Shown piece after piece: positions 6,568 through 15,075 of a stretch of DNA of 64,000 nt (position 1 is the stretch's first letter; every line of letters begins with the position of its first letter). The position numbers and the translations under genes are program-made. The DNA is taken from NCBI GenBank assembly GCA_023398495.1, contig JAEWSG010000045.1, forward strand, positions 17,590-81,589, written 5' to 3'. The notes under the pieces were generated by a model. That model was not told the DNA's origin, searched no databases, and worked only from the letters and a program-made list of their open reading frames with translations. Origin of the DNA: Bacillota bacterium (GTDB lineage Bacteria > Bacillota > Clostridia > Acetivibrionales > Acetivibrionaceae).

Positions 6568-9228
6568 TCAGGTGTCTCTTTCTATAGGAAGTTGCTTTAT
6601 TATACGCAGCAAGTATTGTCTTATATATGCAAAATCTATTGAATTAACTATTTCGTTGCAATCAACATCAGCAGCTCTAGTATCTATATCTGCTTCTCCG
6701 ATCTTACCAAGCAAATACAGTCTTAGATATGCAAAGTCTATTGAATTTACACGGATGTCTCTGTTAACATCACCATATATAAAATCTGGTGTTGGTGAAT
6801 TAGTTGGAGTTGGAGTAACTGTTGGTGTTGGTGTGACAAGACCGCTTGCTTTAAACACAGCTCTAAGATTAATATCTTCTGAAAGATCAAGTGTTATGGT
6901 ATCAGAAGTTGAGTAAACTCCTTTGGCACCTTCCCAATGATCAAATTCATACCCTTCCAATGGCATTGCTTTTAGTGTAACAGGTACATTATTAAAGTAT
7001 ATTCCTGACCAGTTTTCAGGCGAAGTAACCCCAGGTGTTGAATCTTTTAGGTCGATTGAGTTTATTCTTACATAGCCTTCAGAACTGTTGGTTTCTAGTT
7101 TGACATTATAATTCTTGCTAACACCAAAATTGCTGAATTTGGATTTTATATGAGCAATTACATATGCATTACGGTTGGTTGCAAAGTAATTCAGCACATC
7201 AACCTTGGCATTCCAATCTATTATCCCATTCCAGCGTATAATATGATCTGGTATTGATGAGGCTATAGATGTCTTCATCTGATCTATCCTATTATTAACA
7301 TGATCAGATTGCAGAGTTGTGTTTAAGAGATCTGCAAATCGGTTAATGAATTTCATCCTGAACTCGGAGTTCTCCAAAAATGTACCTAGAAGAAATGCGT
7401 CTCCATTAGGGTCTGATGTACCAAGTTTTTTTTGGGATGCACGGTAAAGTGTATCAAAAGCTACATAATTAAGACCAGAGTGAGCAAAACAATAATCTGC
7501 ATCTTTAATTATCCACCTCCACCTGCCATCCTGACCATAGGGTGCTTCCGGATGGTACATGCCATCTGAGGTTTTGTATTTCCATATGGCAACATTTATT
7601 ACAGGCCAATCGCTATTTGAACAGAAAATGTTCATAATTTGATAATCTATATAGTTGTCTATATCCATCTTTGTAGAAATCTGATCATAATTTTCCTTTA
7701 ACGATACATCATTTGTTTTCAGAAAGTTAAGAATATCGTTTTTATAAGCTTGAGCATCTTCTTCTGTTCCTTCATCAACTTCAATTTTTCCATTAGTTGC
7801 AAAGTCAAAAGAAAATTCAAGTAGTGCAACATTATCTTTGTCAAGGTCATAGTGAGACTCAAAATATATATTGTCATAGCGTTCTCGGATATTGTATATC
7901 CCCCAGTATTCTCCGTTAAGAAAAGTAACGCATGGTCTACTGGCCTGAGTATCCAGGTTAATATCCGAAGCAAGGCTATGCACAAGAGCATCGCGGAACA
8001 TAGTTCTCGTCCAATCAGATCCTGAATTTCTTAAAATCAAACGTTTAAAACTGGTAATTTCTTTATTGGAGACCTCATTGTTAAGTCCCGGAAATATATT
8101 GTATTTGATTTTTTTAGTGTCTTCATATTCTCTATCGGCATACAAGCGCAGAGATTTTTGAGGAATCATCATTCTGGTTGTTTCACCGTTTATTCTAACA
8201 CCGCAATACTTTGAGAATCCCGGAGTGCCATCTTTCTCAAAAAATTCAATATGTATCGGCCTTTCCCAATCCGAGCCTTTCTTCTGAACATTTTGTTCAA
8301 CATAAATTCCCTTTTCCGGGTCAAAAAAATTGGCAGGATCTGTTACAAGAGAGATTACCGGTAGCTCATACTTGTTTTTTATATCAGTATTGACAAAATA
8401 AGACCGAGTGACAATATTGCTGCTTGCTTTACCGGATTTTACTGTGACTGCCTTAATTGTTGAACACTTTAGCAGAGAATTTGCATCATTTTGCAACTCC
8501 TTTATGACTATGCTATTAGCGTATTCACAAGTTCCACCTTTACCCGGAATGGGATCGGTACCGTCTGTTGTATAGTAAATTTTTGCATCTGATTCGTCTG
8601 TACTGAGTTTAAGCTCAAAGACCTCGGTATAAAATCCTGCATCATGGGAAAACGCAGGTGCATTAACATAGCTTGTTCCATTAACATTTGCACTTCCAGG
8701 AGTGGACTTGGTAAAAACAACACACTCAGATGCCGCATCAGATAATCTTCCAAATGAATTATCATCTGAAAGACCTGGAATTTCAACACTGTCAATTACA
8801 GCCCCGCTTGGATCCTTCAAAGTAAGTGTTTCACCCGATGCACTTATCTTAAAATTGCAATGGAGTTGACCATCTGGTGTAACTTTGTCTTTATCGGAAG
8901 CCCATACTAACAAGTATCCATTTGCTGGAATACTTCCTTTTGGAAATAACCATGTGAAAGAATCATCGGATAATGTATAACCGGTCAAATCAACTACTTG
9001 GGTACCGGAATTGTAGATTTCAATCCAATCCGAATGAGCTCCTCCCTCTCTTCCGAACTCAGGATCCTCTAAATCTCCATCCCGTATTGAAGATTTATTT
9101 GAAGCCATAACCTCATTTATGCAGATTACGGATTCAGTTTCTGCATATGCTTTGAGCTGTTTGTTTGGCATTGTCATTGCCAATGAAAGTACAGCAATAG
9201 CTGTAATGCCTGATAAAAGCCTTTTCAT
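6568..9228 (-). CDS. Secreted CotH-family protein with lamin-tail domain and dockerin I
   Basis: An 886-residue exported protein. In order it has a signal peptide (MKRLLSGITAIAVLSLAM), a lamin-tail domain (about 35-165), and a chitobiase-type C-terminal beta domain (IYYTTDGTDPIP, about 190-280). A CotH domain follows (about 285-690; ILRNSGSDWTRTMFRD, NGEYWGIYNIRERYDN, RWRWIIKDADYCF), then a beta region, a Thr/Pro linker and a C-terminal type I dockerin. The dockerin has two calcium-binding repeats (GDVNRDIRVNSIDFA, ADVDCNEIVNSIDFA). CotH proteins are atypical kinases that phosphorylate spore coat proteins. Here the dockerin predicts attachment to a cellulosomal scaffoldin, so the target may be extracellular. 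The ATG at residue 6 of the longer frame follows GAGGGGGAG. The gene stands alone with its own terminator. Confidence 0.88.
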   Translation of the reverse strand: MKRLLSGITAIAVLSLAMTMPNKQLKAYAETESVICINEVMASNKSSIRDGDLEDPEFGREGGAHSDWIEIYNSGTQVVDLTGYTLSDDSFTWLFPKGSIPANGYLLVWASDKDKVTPDGQLHCNFKISASGETLTLKDPSGAVIDSVEIPGLSDDNSFGRLSDAASECVVFTKSTPGSANVNGTSYVNAPAFSHDAGFYTEVFELKLSTDESDAKIYYTTDGTDPIPGKGGTCEYANSIVIKELQNDANSLLKCSTIKAVTVKSGKASSNIVTRSYFVNTDIKNKYELPVISLVTDPANFFDPEKGIYVEQNVQKKGSDWERPIHIEFFEKDGTPGFSKYCGVRINGETTRMMIPQKSLRLYADREYEDTKKIKYNIFPGLNNEVSNKEITSFKRLILRNSGSDWTRTMFRDALVHSLASDINLDTQASRPCVTFLNGEYWGIYNIRERYDNIYFESHYDLDKDNVALLEFSFDFATNGKIEVDEGTEEDAQAYKNDILNFLKTNDVSLKENYDQISTKMDIDNYIDYQIMNIFCSNSDWPVINVAIWKYKTSDGMYHPEAPYGQDGRWRWIIKDADYCFAHSGLNYVAFDTLYRASQKKLGTSDPNGDAFLLGTFLENSEFRMKFINRFADLLNTTLQSDHVNNRIDQMKTSIASSIPDHIIRWNGIIDWNAKVDVLNYFATNRNAYVIAHIKSKFSNFGVSKNYNVKLETNSSEGYVRINSIDLKDSTPGVTSPENWSGIYFNNVPVTLKAMPLEGYEFDHWEGAKGVYSTSDTITLDLSEDINLRAVFKASGLVTPTPTVTPTPTNSPTPDFIYGDVNRDIRVNSIDFAYLRLYLLGKIGEADIDTRAADVDCNEIVNSIDFAYIRQYLLRIIKQLPIERDT

Positions 9229-9611
9229 AAAACTCCCCCTCAAAAAAGTATTAAATAATAAAATGCTTTAAACTCAAGAAATTCTATTCTTCTCAAAAAA
9301 GTCTGTTTTCTTAGCAAACTATTACATCAAAAGTCTTATAGCATAAGTGTTATAAGACACTTTTTGAGAAGATATAGTTCATCTGTTTATTGCAGCGGAC
9401 CTTGCTACTTTTATAGGGCTTATGGAGTATATCAGGTGTGAAATAATAGCTTAAAGGACAGTAGAAAAAACTTGCTTAGAATAATTTTACATTTATGTTA
9501 TAAATAATATAGTTTACATTTATAGTTTACATCTACAAATGTATACTTGTCAATGTTATCGATATTTCGCCACTTCTATCCCTGTACATTTTTATTCTGG
9601 CTTATTCATAT
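9229..9611. other. Intergenic region upstream of the CotH gene
   Basis: About 380 AT-rich bases. Apart from the hairpin at 9333-9358 I see no ORF or RNA gene. The promoter of the CotH gene should lie here. Confidence 0.4.
9333..9358 (-). terminator. Weak terminator-like hairpin after the DUF116 gene
   Basis: GTCTTATA (9333-9340) pairs with TATAAGAC (9351-9358). On the minus strand a short T-run follows. It is about 250 bases past the DUF116 stop codon, so the assignment is tentative. Confidence 0.4.
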
Positions 9612-10760
9612 TTATATATCTAATATCTCTTTTAATTTCCCTATATTAATACAAGTAGGCATTCCCTCATCGTGCCAATGGTTTTTGCAGCCGCAATAAT
9701 CAAGCAATACACATTGAGCCGGAACACCAAGTTCTTTGAGTTTCAGCCCACCGGATATAAGATTTAACACACATGCAACTCCAATAACTCCTGTGTCTTT
9801 GTCAATTAACTTTTTGCCAGGTACAGCAGCAGAAATGGAAGATTCATGCGGAACAATAACCACACCAAATTTATGTTCGCTGCCCAGCTTAGTCAATTTG
9901 CCAACCTGACAATCAGGCGAACACATTGCACATTTGATGCCCACTCCCGTCTCTTTCCCCAGACACTTTGAAGCCGGGTGCAATCTCATACAGGCAGGCA
10001 GCAAAAGAAGCTTTTTGGCTGTATGTTCAAAAGACTTTCTGAAGATCTTATTCATTATCTCCGCACCCACCATATTCAAGTGGTATTCGACCCGCCTTCT
10101 GCCGCAGAATATCACGTCCTCATGCCAATAACGCTTTGGTCGTAGCTCATTTAAATATCTTTCAACATTTTGGGTGTATATGCCTATATTCTCTTCACTG
10201 CTGTTTTCAAACCATAGTGCAAAAGTAATTGTTGATGCAACAAAATCAACAGCGTCCTTTTCTTTTAGAGTTTTAAGATAATCCTTAAGCAAGTCCAACC
10301 TTTTAACCTCATGGTTAAACTCTCCTGTAGCCTTAAGCCATGAGGTCAGTTTTTCATAGTTTTCCATGCTCGGTTCTATTGAAGCTATATTATCATAGAG
10401 ATCAGGAGATAAAAATACTGTAGACATTATCCCCCTCAAAAAATCAACACCTGGCTTTAGCATAACATTGCTATTACGTATATTCGAAAGCAGTGTAAGC
10501 ATATTGCCGGATATTTCTTTAAGACCTAAAGCATCACCACTATATACTTTCCATAAAACACCAAGTATTAATAAATCAAGGCTTGCGTATTCCTTTGCAA
10601 ACTTCTCTTTTTTGCTGTAGTAATCAATCAAAGAACCTAGTGAATTTGCAAAAAACTCTTCAACATTTGCTAACACCTGCTGAGTATATATAGCCACATT
10701 TTTATAGTATTCATCTGAATTTACCTGTGTTCCCCTTAAAGAATATGTTATAACGTACAT
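9612..10760 (-). CDS. DUF116 domain protein
   Basis: A 382-residue soluble protein. The C-terminal half is a DUF116 domain rich in cysteine: the CLGKETGVGIKCAMCSPDC segment near 270-285 and DYCGCKNHWHDEG near 355-365. The spacing suggests a metal or iron-sulphur site; no enzymatic activity is established for the family. The N-terminal half is helical and unassigned. AGGAGG lies eight bases before the ATG. The gene is divergent from the leader peptide/ABC exporter, with about 200 bases between the two starts. Confidence 0.8.
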   Translation of the reverse strand: MYVITYSLRGTQVNSDEYYKNVAIYTQQVLANVEEFFANSLGSLIDYYSKKEKFAKEYASLDLLILGVLWKVYSGDALGLKEISGNMLTLLSNIRNSNVMLKPGVDFLRGIMSTVFLSPDLYDNIASIEPSMENYEKLTSWLKATGEFNHEVKRLDLLKDYLKTLKEKDAVDFVASTITFALWFENSSEENIGIYTQNVERYLNELRPKRYWHEDVIFCGRRRVEYHLNMVGAEIMNKIFRKSFEHTAKKLLLLPACMRLHPASKCLGKETGVGIKCAMCSPDCQVGKLTKLGSEHKFGVVIVPHESSISAAVPGKKLIDKDTGVIGVACVLNLISGGLKLKELGVPAQCVLLDYCGCKNHWHDEGMPTCINIGKLKEILDI

Positions 10761-10890
10761 TTCCCCTACCTCCTACTGTTATAAATCTTTTAACATTTCG
10801 GAAATCAATTTATAGTCGTACCTAAATAATACGCAAAAATTTATTAAAGGTCTATTGTTTTTATATTTTTTATATAATTTGAAAAAATTC

Positions 10891-10919
10891 TTGACTAAAC
10901 ATTATATTTGCATTAACAT
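10891..10919 (+). promoter_or_regulatory. Likely promoter of the leader-ABC exporter operon
   Basis: TTGACT (10891-10896) is followed after 17 bases by TAACAT (10914-10919). The -35 is near consensus and the -10 matches at four of six positions. The leader ORF starts 45 bases downstream, after AAAGGAGG. Confidence 0.5.
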
Positions 10920-10964
10920 TAATAAGTAAGTATTTACAAATTCTTTAGAAAAGGAGGCAGGAAA

Positions 10965-11057
10965 ATGAGACGAAATACATACTTTATCATTAACTCCACT
11001 AATTCCGGTATCTTTAATATTCCCGATAACCCTGCCTTACTCAGAAGTATCTCCTGA
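10965..11057 (+). CDS. 30-residue leader peptide of the ABC exporter operon
   Basis: A short ORF beginning MRRNTYFIINS and ending LLRSIS, with a strong AAAGGAGG binding site seven to eight bases before its ATG. It resembles no protein domain. Its last third carries one arm (11024-11031) of a structure that competes with the terminator at 11081-11113. The arrangement of promoter, translated short ORF, terminator and heterodimeric ABC exporter matches the published BmrB-BmrCD attenuator of Bacillus subtilis, where ribosome progress on the leader decides read-through. No sequence similarity to BmrB is claimed. The peptide probably matters only by being translated. Confidence 0.65.
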   Translation: MRRNTYFIINSTNSGIFNIPDNPALLRSIS

Positions 11058-11094
11058 AAATTTACTTTGTAAACTGAGAGGGTCGTGGTTATCG
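11024..11094 (+). promoter_or_regulatory. Putative antiterminator arms
   Basis: CGATAACC (11024-11031, inside the leader ORF) is the exact complement of GGTTATCG (11087-11094, in the terminator's left arm end and loop). CTCAG (11040-11044) is the complement of CTGAG (11074-11078) and nests within that pairing. Forming this longer hairpin uses bases 11087-11088 of the terminator stem and its whole loop, so the two folds exclude each other. A ribosome sitting on 11024-11031 would block the antiterminator; one stalled earlier would leave it free. The pairing is seen in the sequence; the mechanism is inferred. Confidence 0.55.
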
Positions 11095-11113
11095 CCGCGA
11101 CCTTTATTTATTT
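11081..11113 (+). terminator. Attenuator terminator between leader and ABC genes
   Basis: GGTCGTGG (11081-11088) pairs with CCGCGACC (11095-11102, one G-T pair) around a six-base loop, followed by TTTATTTATTT. It lies 23 bases past the leader stop codon and about 105 bases before the first ABC gene, where it would stop transcription before the exporter. Confidence 0.75.
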
Positions 11114-11218
11114 AAAGGACGTGGAGCAACACGGCCTGTTTTTGCGTTTACAGTATTTTGGGCTACAGCGAGTAAGGCTGAACGAATGACATGCATAAAA
11201 GCTTAAGGAGGTATTTTT

Positions 11219-12955
11219 TTGAAAAGACTTTTTGCACTGATAAAAAAACAATGGTTGCCGTACTTTATAGGAATTATGGCACTTCTGACCTCAATTACAT
11301 TGGATATGTTTAATCCCTATTTCATAGGAGAAATTATCGACAGGACTGTACTTCATAAAGATATGAATTATCTTAAAACAGCCTTGCTGGTTCTTGCCGG
11401 TATAACTATCGGGCGTGCTGTCCTTGGCTACACAAAGGAGTATGGATTTGATGTTGGGGGTTCAAAAGTTATATTAAACTTACGAAAAAATTTGTTTGAC
11501 CACATACAAAAGATGTCCTTTTCATTTTTTGATGAAAATAACACCGGTGAATTGATGTCCCGTATAAAAGAAGATTCGGAAAATATAATGCATGCTATTT
11601 GTTTTGGAATAATGCTTTTTATTGAACAATCCGTCTATTTTATTATAGCATCAATTATACTTATCACAATAAATTGGAAGCTTGCTCTCATCTGTCTTTT
11701 CGTTATGCCAATTATTGAGTTTGTAGTATTCAGACTTGAGCGAAATGTAGGCAAAACATATGAAAAAATAAGTGATCAGAGGGCTGTCTTAAACTCTACA
11801 GCACAACAAAATATATCGGGTGTTAGAGTTGTTAAGGCTTTTGGCCGTGAAAGGTATGAGATTCAGAAATTTCTAAACCAGAATGAAGAAAATTATAATA
11901 TAAATCTTGAGCAGGTAAAAATCTTTGCCAAACACAACCCAGTAATTGAATTTCTCTCAAACCTGGTACTTGTGCTTGTCATAAGCTTTGGTGGATATTT
12001 TGTAATCAAAGGTGAAATGACCTTAGGAACCTTGGTTGCCTTCAGTAATTACATCTTTATGTTGATATGGCCAATGCGTTTGATGGGATGGCTCACCAAC
12101 GTAATCGCTCAGTGTATTGCCTCAGTAAAGAAGATTGATAAAATTTTTGATCAGGAACCGTCTATAAAAAATTGTGCTAGTCCTAAGACACCTGAAAAAA
12201 TAACCGGTCAGATCGTATTTAAAGATGTAAGTTTTGATTTTGCAGGTGTTACTGTACTTAAAGATATAAATATTACAGCCGAACCAGGCAAAACCATTGC
12301 AATTATGGGCATTACCGGTGCAGGAAAAAGCTCCCTTGTAAATCTGATAGGAAGATACTATGACTGCACATCAGGAAGGGTATGTTTCGATGGAATAGAT
12401 GTTAAAGAAATGGATCTGTCCGTGTTAAGAAAAAATGTATCAGTAGTAATGCAGGAAACCTTCCTTTTCTCCGACACTATAGATGAAAATATCCGGTTTG
12501 GAGCAGAAGGAATTTCAAATGAGGATTTCAGGTCAGCCTGCCAGGATTCTATGGTAGATGAATTTGTTTCACAGATGCCAAAAGGGTATGACACAGTAAT
12601 AGGAGAACGCGGTATAGGTCTTTCGGGCGGACAAAAACAGCGTATCTCAATTGCCAGAGCTTTGGTAAGAAGGCCTAAGGTATTAATTATGGATGACTCA
12701 ACCTCTGCTTTAGATATGGAAACCGAATATGCCATTGAAAAAGCTATGGAGAAATGGAAGAGCATCACGAAATTTATCATTGCTCACAGGGTTTCAGCCG
12801 TAAAAAATGCCGATGAAATACTATATTTTGAGGACGGTAAAATTGTTGAGCGCGGCAATCACAACCAGCTTATAAAACAGAAAGGACGTTATTATGAAAC
12901 CTATCGCGAGCAGTATCGCGACTACGTGGAAGCAATAAACAAAGAGGTGATATAA
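11219..12955 (+). CDS. ABC exporter half with degenerate ATPase site (BmrC-like)
   Basis: A 578-residue half-transporter with a six-helix type I exporter domain (about 1-310) and an ATPase domain (about 335-570). Walker A is GITGAGKSS and the signature is LSGGQKQR. The Walker B end reads LIMDDSTSALD: Asp replaces the catalytic Glu, the hallmark of the degenerate partner in heterodimeric exporters such as BmrCD and TM287/288. The start is TTG, ten bases after AAGGAGG. It overlaps the next gene by one base (TAATG). Drug or peptide export across the membrane is inferred from the family. Expression is probably controlled by the upstream attenuator. Confidence 0.92.
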   Translation: MKRLFALIKKQWLPYFIGIMALLTSITLDMFNPYFIGEIIDRTVLHKDMNYLKTALLVLAGITIGRAVLGYTKEYGFDVGGSKVILNLRKNLFDHIQKMSFSFFDENNTGELMSRIKEDSENIMHAICFGIMLFIEQSVYFIIASIILITINWKLALICLFVMPIIEFVVFRLERNVGKTYEKISDQRAVLNSTAQQNISGVRVVKAFGRERYEIQKFLNQNEENYNINLEQVKIFAKHNPVIEFLSNLVLVLVISFGGYFVIKGEMTLGTLVAFSNYIFMLIWPMRLMGWLTNVIAQCIASVKKIDKIFDQEPSIKNCASPKTPEKITGQIVFKDVSFDFAGVTVLKDINITAEPGKTIAIMGITGAGKSSLVNLIGRYYDCTSGRVCFDGIDVKEMDLSVLRKNVSVVMQETFLFSDTIDENIRFGAEGISNEDFRSACQDSMVDEFVSQMPKGYDTVIGERGIGLSGGQKQRISIARALVRRPKVLIMDDSTSALDMETEYAIEKAMEKWKSITKFIIAHRVSAVKNADEILYFEDGKIVERGNHNQLIKQKGRYYETYREQYRDYVEAINKEVI

Positions 12956-14748
12956 TGCCAATTAATAATTTTAAACAAGACGAGGATTTGAAGGAAAGTT
13001 TAAATATCAATATTATAAAAAGGCTTTTACTGTACTTAAAACCATATGGAGGTGCTGTTACAAAAACATTGCTGCTGATGGCTTTTGTAATTGCGGTAGA
13101 ACTGTTCAATCCATACTTTTTAAAAATCGGAATAGATAAATTCATTAAAAACGGAGACTGGAAGAATCTCTTGCTGCTTGGTGGGGTTATGGTTACATTA
13201 AATTTAATAGCAATGTTATTCTCCCGTTTAAGGATTTTGATAATGGGAATAGTCTCAAACAAAATTCTTTTGACAATACGTCAACAGTTATATTCTCACA
13301 TTCAGAAACTGTCCTTCTCATTCTTTGACAATCGCCCGACGGGAAAAATACTTGCCCGCATAATTGGGGATGTCAATTCACTGAATGATTTGTTCACAAA
13401 CAGTGTAACCAGTCTGATTCCCGAAATTATAAAAATAACAGCAGTTGTTGTAATTATGATGATAATGAATTACAAGCTTGGTTTAGTCGCACTTGCAACA
13501 TTGCCTGTCATGATAATTGTTATGTTCTTTATTTCAACAGCCTCAAGAAGAAGATGGCAAATACACAGGAAAAAGTCATCAAATGTCAATGCCTTCACTC
13601 ATGAGGACTTTTCAGGTATCCGTGTGGTTCAAAGTTTTGCAGCTGAGGACGAAACCTCCTCAACCTTCCTTAAGTTACTTGAGGATTGGAGAATTTCCTT
13701 TGTGAGAGCAATTCGTATGAACGATTTTTTCTGGCCGACGGTTGAGATGTCTTGGGGGGTAGGAACCATTCTGGTATTCTGGTTTGGTGCCGGATTGATT
13801 GAAAAAGATTTAATTACCCCAGGGCTCTTAGTGGCTTTTACCAGTTATATTTCTATGTTCTGGCAGCCCATAATGAACATAAGCAACTTCTACAATCAGT
13901 TAGTGACCAATATGTCCGGAGCTGAAAGAATTTTTGAAATTCTTGATATCGAGCCTGACATAAAAGACAAACCTGAATCCTTTGAAATGCCGGTAATAAA
14001 AGGAGATGTTTCCTTCCAAAATGTCACCTTCGGATATGATCAAGAACAGCAAATTTTAAAAGATGTAAGTTTTGATGTCGGTGCCGGGCAAACTATAGCC
14101 TTAGTCGGATCAACGGGTGCAGGAAAAACAACAATAGTAAACCTTATCAGCAGATTTTATGAAGTGTCTGTTGGGGAAGTTTTAATTGACGGTATAAACA
14201 TAAGTAATGCCAAGCTTGACAGTTTAAGGTCACAAATTGGACTTATGCCGCAGGATACCTTCCTTTTCTCCACTACCATCAAAGAGAACATACGCTATGG
14301 TAAATTGGATGCTTCAGACGAAGAAGTAATTGCTGCAGCTAAAGCGGTATCCGCCCATGAATTTATAATGAAGTTTGAAAAAGGTTACGATACCGACGTC
14401 AATGAGCGTGGCACAAGACTTTCGGCAGGTCAAAGGCAATTGATCGCTTTTGCAAGGACACTACTTGCAAATCCACGAATACTGATACTTGATGAGGCAA
14501 CCGCAAGTATTGACACCCATACTGAAAAGCTTGTACAACAAGGTATACACAATCTCCTTAGCGGAAGAACATCTTTTGTAATTGCACACAGGCTTTCAAC
14601 AATAAGAAATGCCGATAGGATCATGGTTGTTGAAGATGGCGGAATTGTAGAAACCGGTACCCACGAAGAGCTTATAACGCTTAAAGGAAAATACTACAAT
14701 TTTTACATTTCACAATTTAAGTTTCTTAACGAAAAAGAAGTCATATGA
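12955..14748 (+). CDS. ABC exporter half with consensus ATPase site (BmrD-like)
   Basis: A 597-residue half-transporter with a six-helix membrane domain (about 30-330) and an ATPase domain (about 355-590). Walker A is GSTGAGKTT, the signature LSAGQRQ and Walker B ILILDEATASID with the catalytic Glu present. Its signature Gly is replaced by Ala (LSAGQ), which would sit opposite the partner's Walker A in the heterodimer. The ATG overlaps the previous stop codon, so the two halves are translationally coupled and probably made in equal amounts. Two tandem hairpins follow. Confidence 0.92.
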   Translation: MPINNFKQDEDLKESLNINIIKRLLLYLKPYGGAVTKTLLLMAFVIAVELFNPYFLKIGIDKFIKNGDWKNLLLLGGVMVTLNLIAMLFSRLRILIMGIVSNKILLTIRQQLYSHIQKLSFSFFDNRPTGKILARIIGDVNSLNDLFTNSVTSLIPEIIKITAVVVIMMIMNYKLGLVALATLPVMIIVMFFISTASRRRWQIHRKKSSNVNAFTHEDFSGIRVVQSFAAEDETSSTFLKLLEDWRISFVRAIRMNDFFWPTVEMSWGVGTILVFWFGAGLIEKDLITPGLLVAFTSYISMFWQPIMNISNFYNQLVTNMSGAERIFEILDIEPDIKDKPESFEMPVIKGDVSFQNVTFGYDQEQQILKDVSFDVGAGQTIALVGSTGAGKTTIVNLISRFYEVSVGEVLIDGINISNAKLDSLRSQIGLMPQDTFLFSTTIKENIRYGKLDASDEEVIAAAKAVSAHEFIMKFEKGYDTDVNERGTRLSAGQRQLIAFARTLLANPRILILDEATASIDTHTEKLVQQGIHNLLSGRTSFVIAHRLSTIRNADRIMVVEDGGIVETGTHEELITLKGKYYNFYISQFKFLNEKEVI

Positions 14749-14755
14749 ACTGAAT

Positions 14756-14825
14756 GGGACATAGGGACAGGTACCTTGTCCCATTATTTTGGGACAAGGG
14801 GACAGGTCCCTTGTCCCACTATTTT
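14756..14825 (+). terminator. Two tandem GGGACAGG-type hairpins, terminator of the ABC operon
   Basis: Two near-identical units occur 35 bases apart. The first is GGGACA...TGTCCC (14756-14782). The second is a 10-bp stem, GGGACAAGGG with CCCTTGTCCC (14791-14817), followed by a T-rich stretch. Both contain GACAGGT in the loop region. The second can serve as terminator. The duplication and the GGGACAGG core look like a REP-type repeat. Confidence 0.7.
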
Positions 14826-15075
14826 ATTGATACTGCTAGTGCTGATAACTCTAATCTGGCAGTATTATTTTCTGCCCGATTACATTGTATATTAATTGTG
14901 CTTTTAATGCTCAGCTCAAGCAATTGCGTCATTTGACACTAAAACAGGTTCAAAACGTAATTCGCATTTAAGATGTAGCGAATGGTTTGTTTTACTTTTA
15001 TGATAAAGTTTATTTTTTGTCTTTCTACACATACTATCAATATTGCAGAAAAACACTACGTATGGAGTGAACCCG
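14826..15075. other. Intergenic region before the zinc-finger gene
   Basis: About 250 bases with no convincing ORF. A small open frame here has no binding site and odd composition. The motif CTAGTGCT, seen at the ends of the miniature elements, occurs once near 14840 without a partner. Confidence 0.35.

Noticed and set aside
14754..14936. 60-codon plus-strand frame after the ABC operon
   Set aside because: It runs through the two tandem hairpins and has no ribosome binding site; the sequence resembles no protein.
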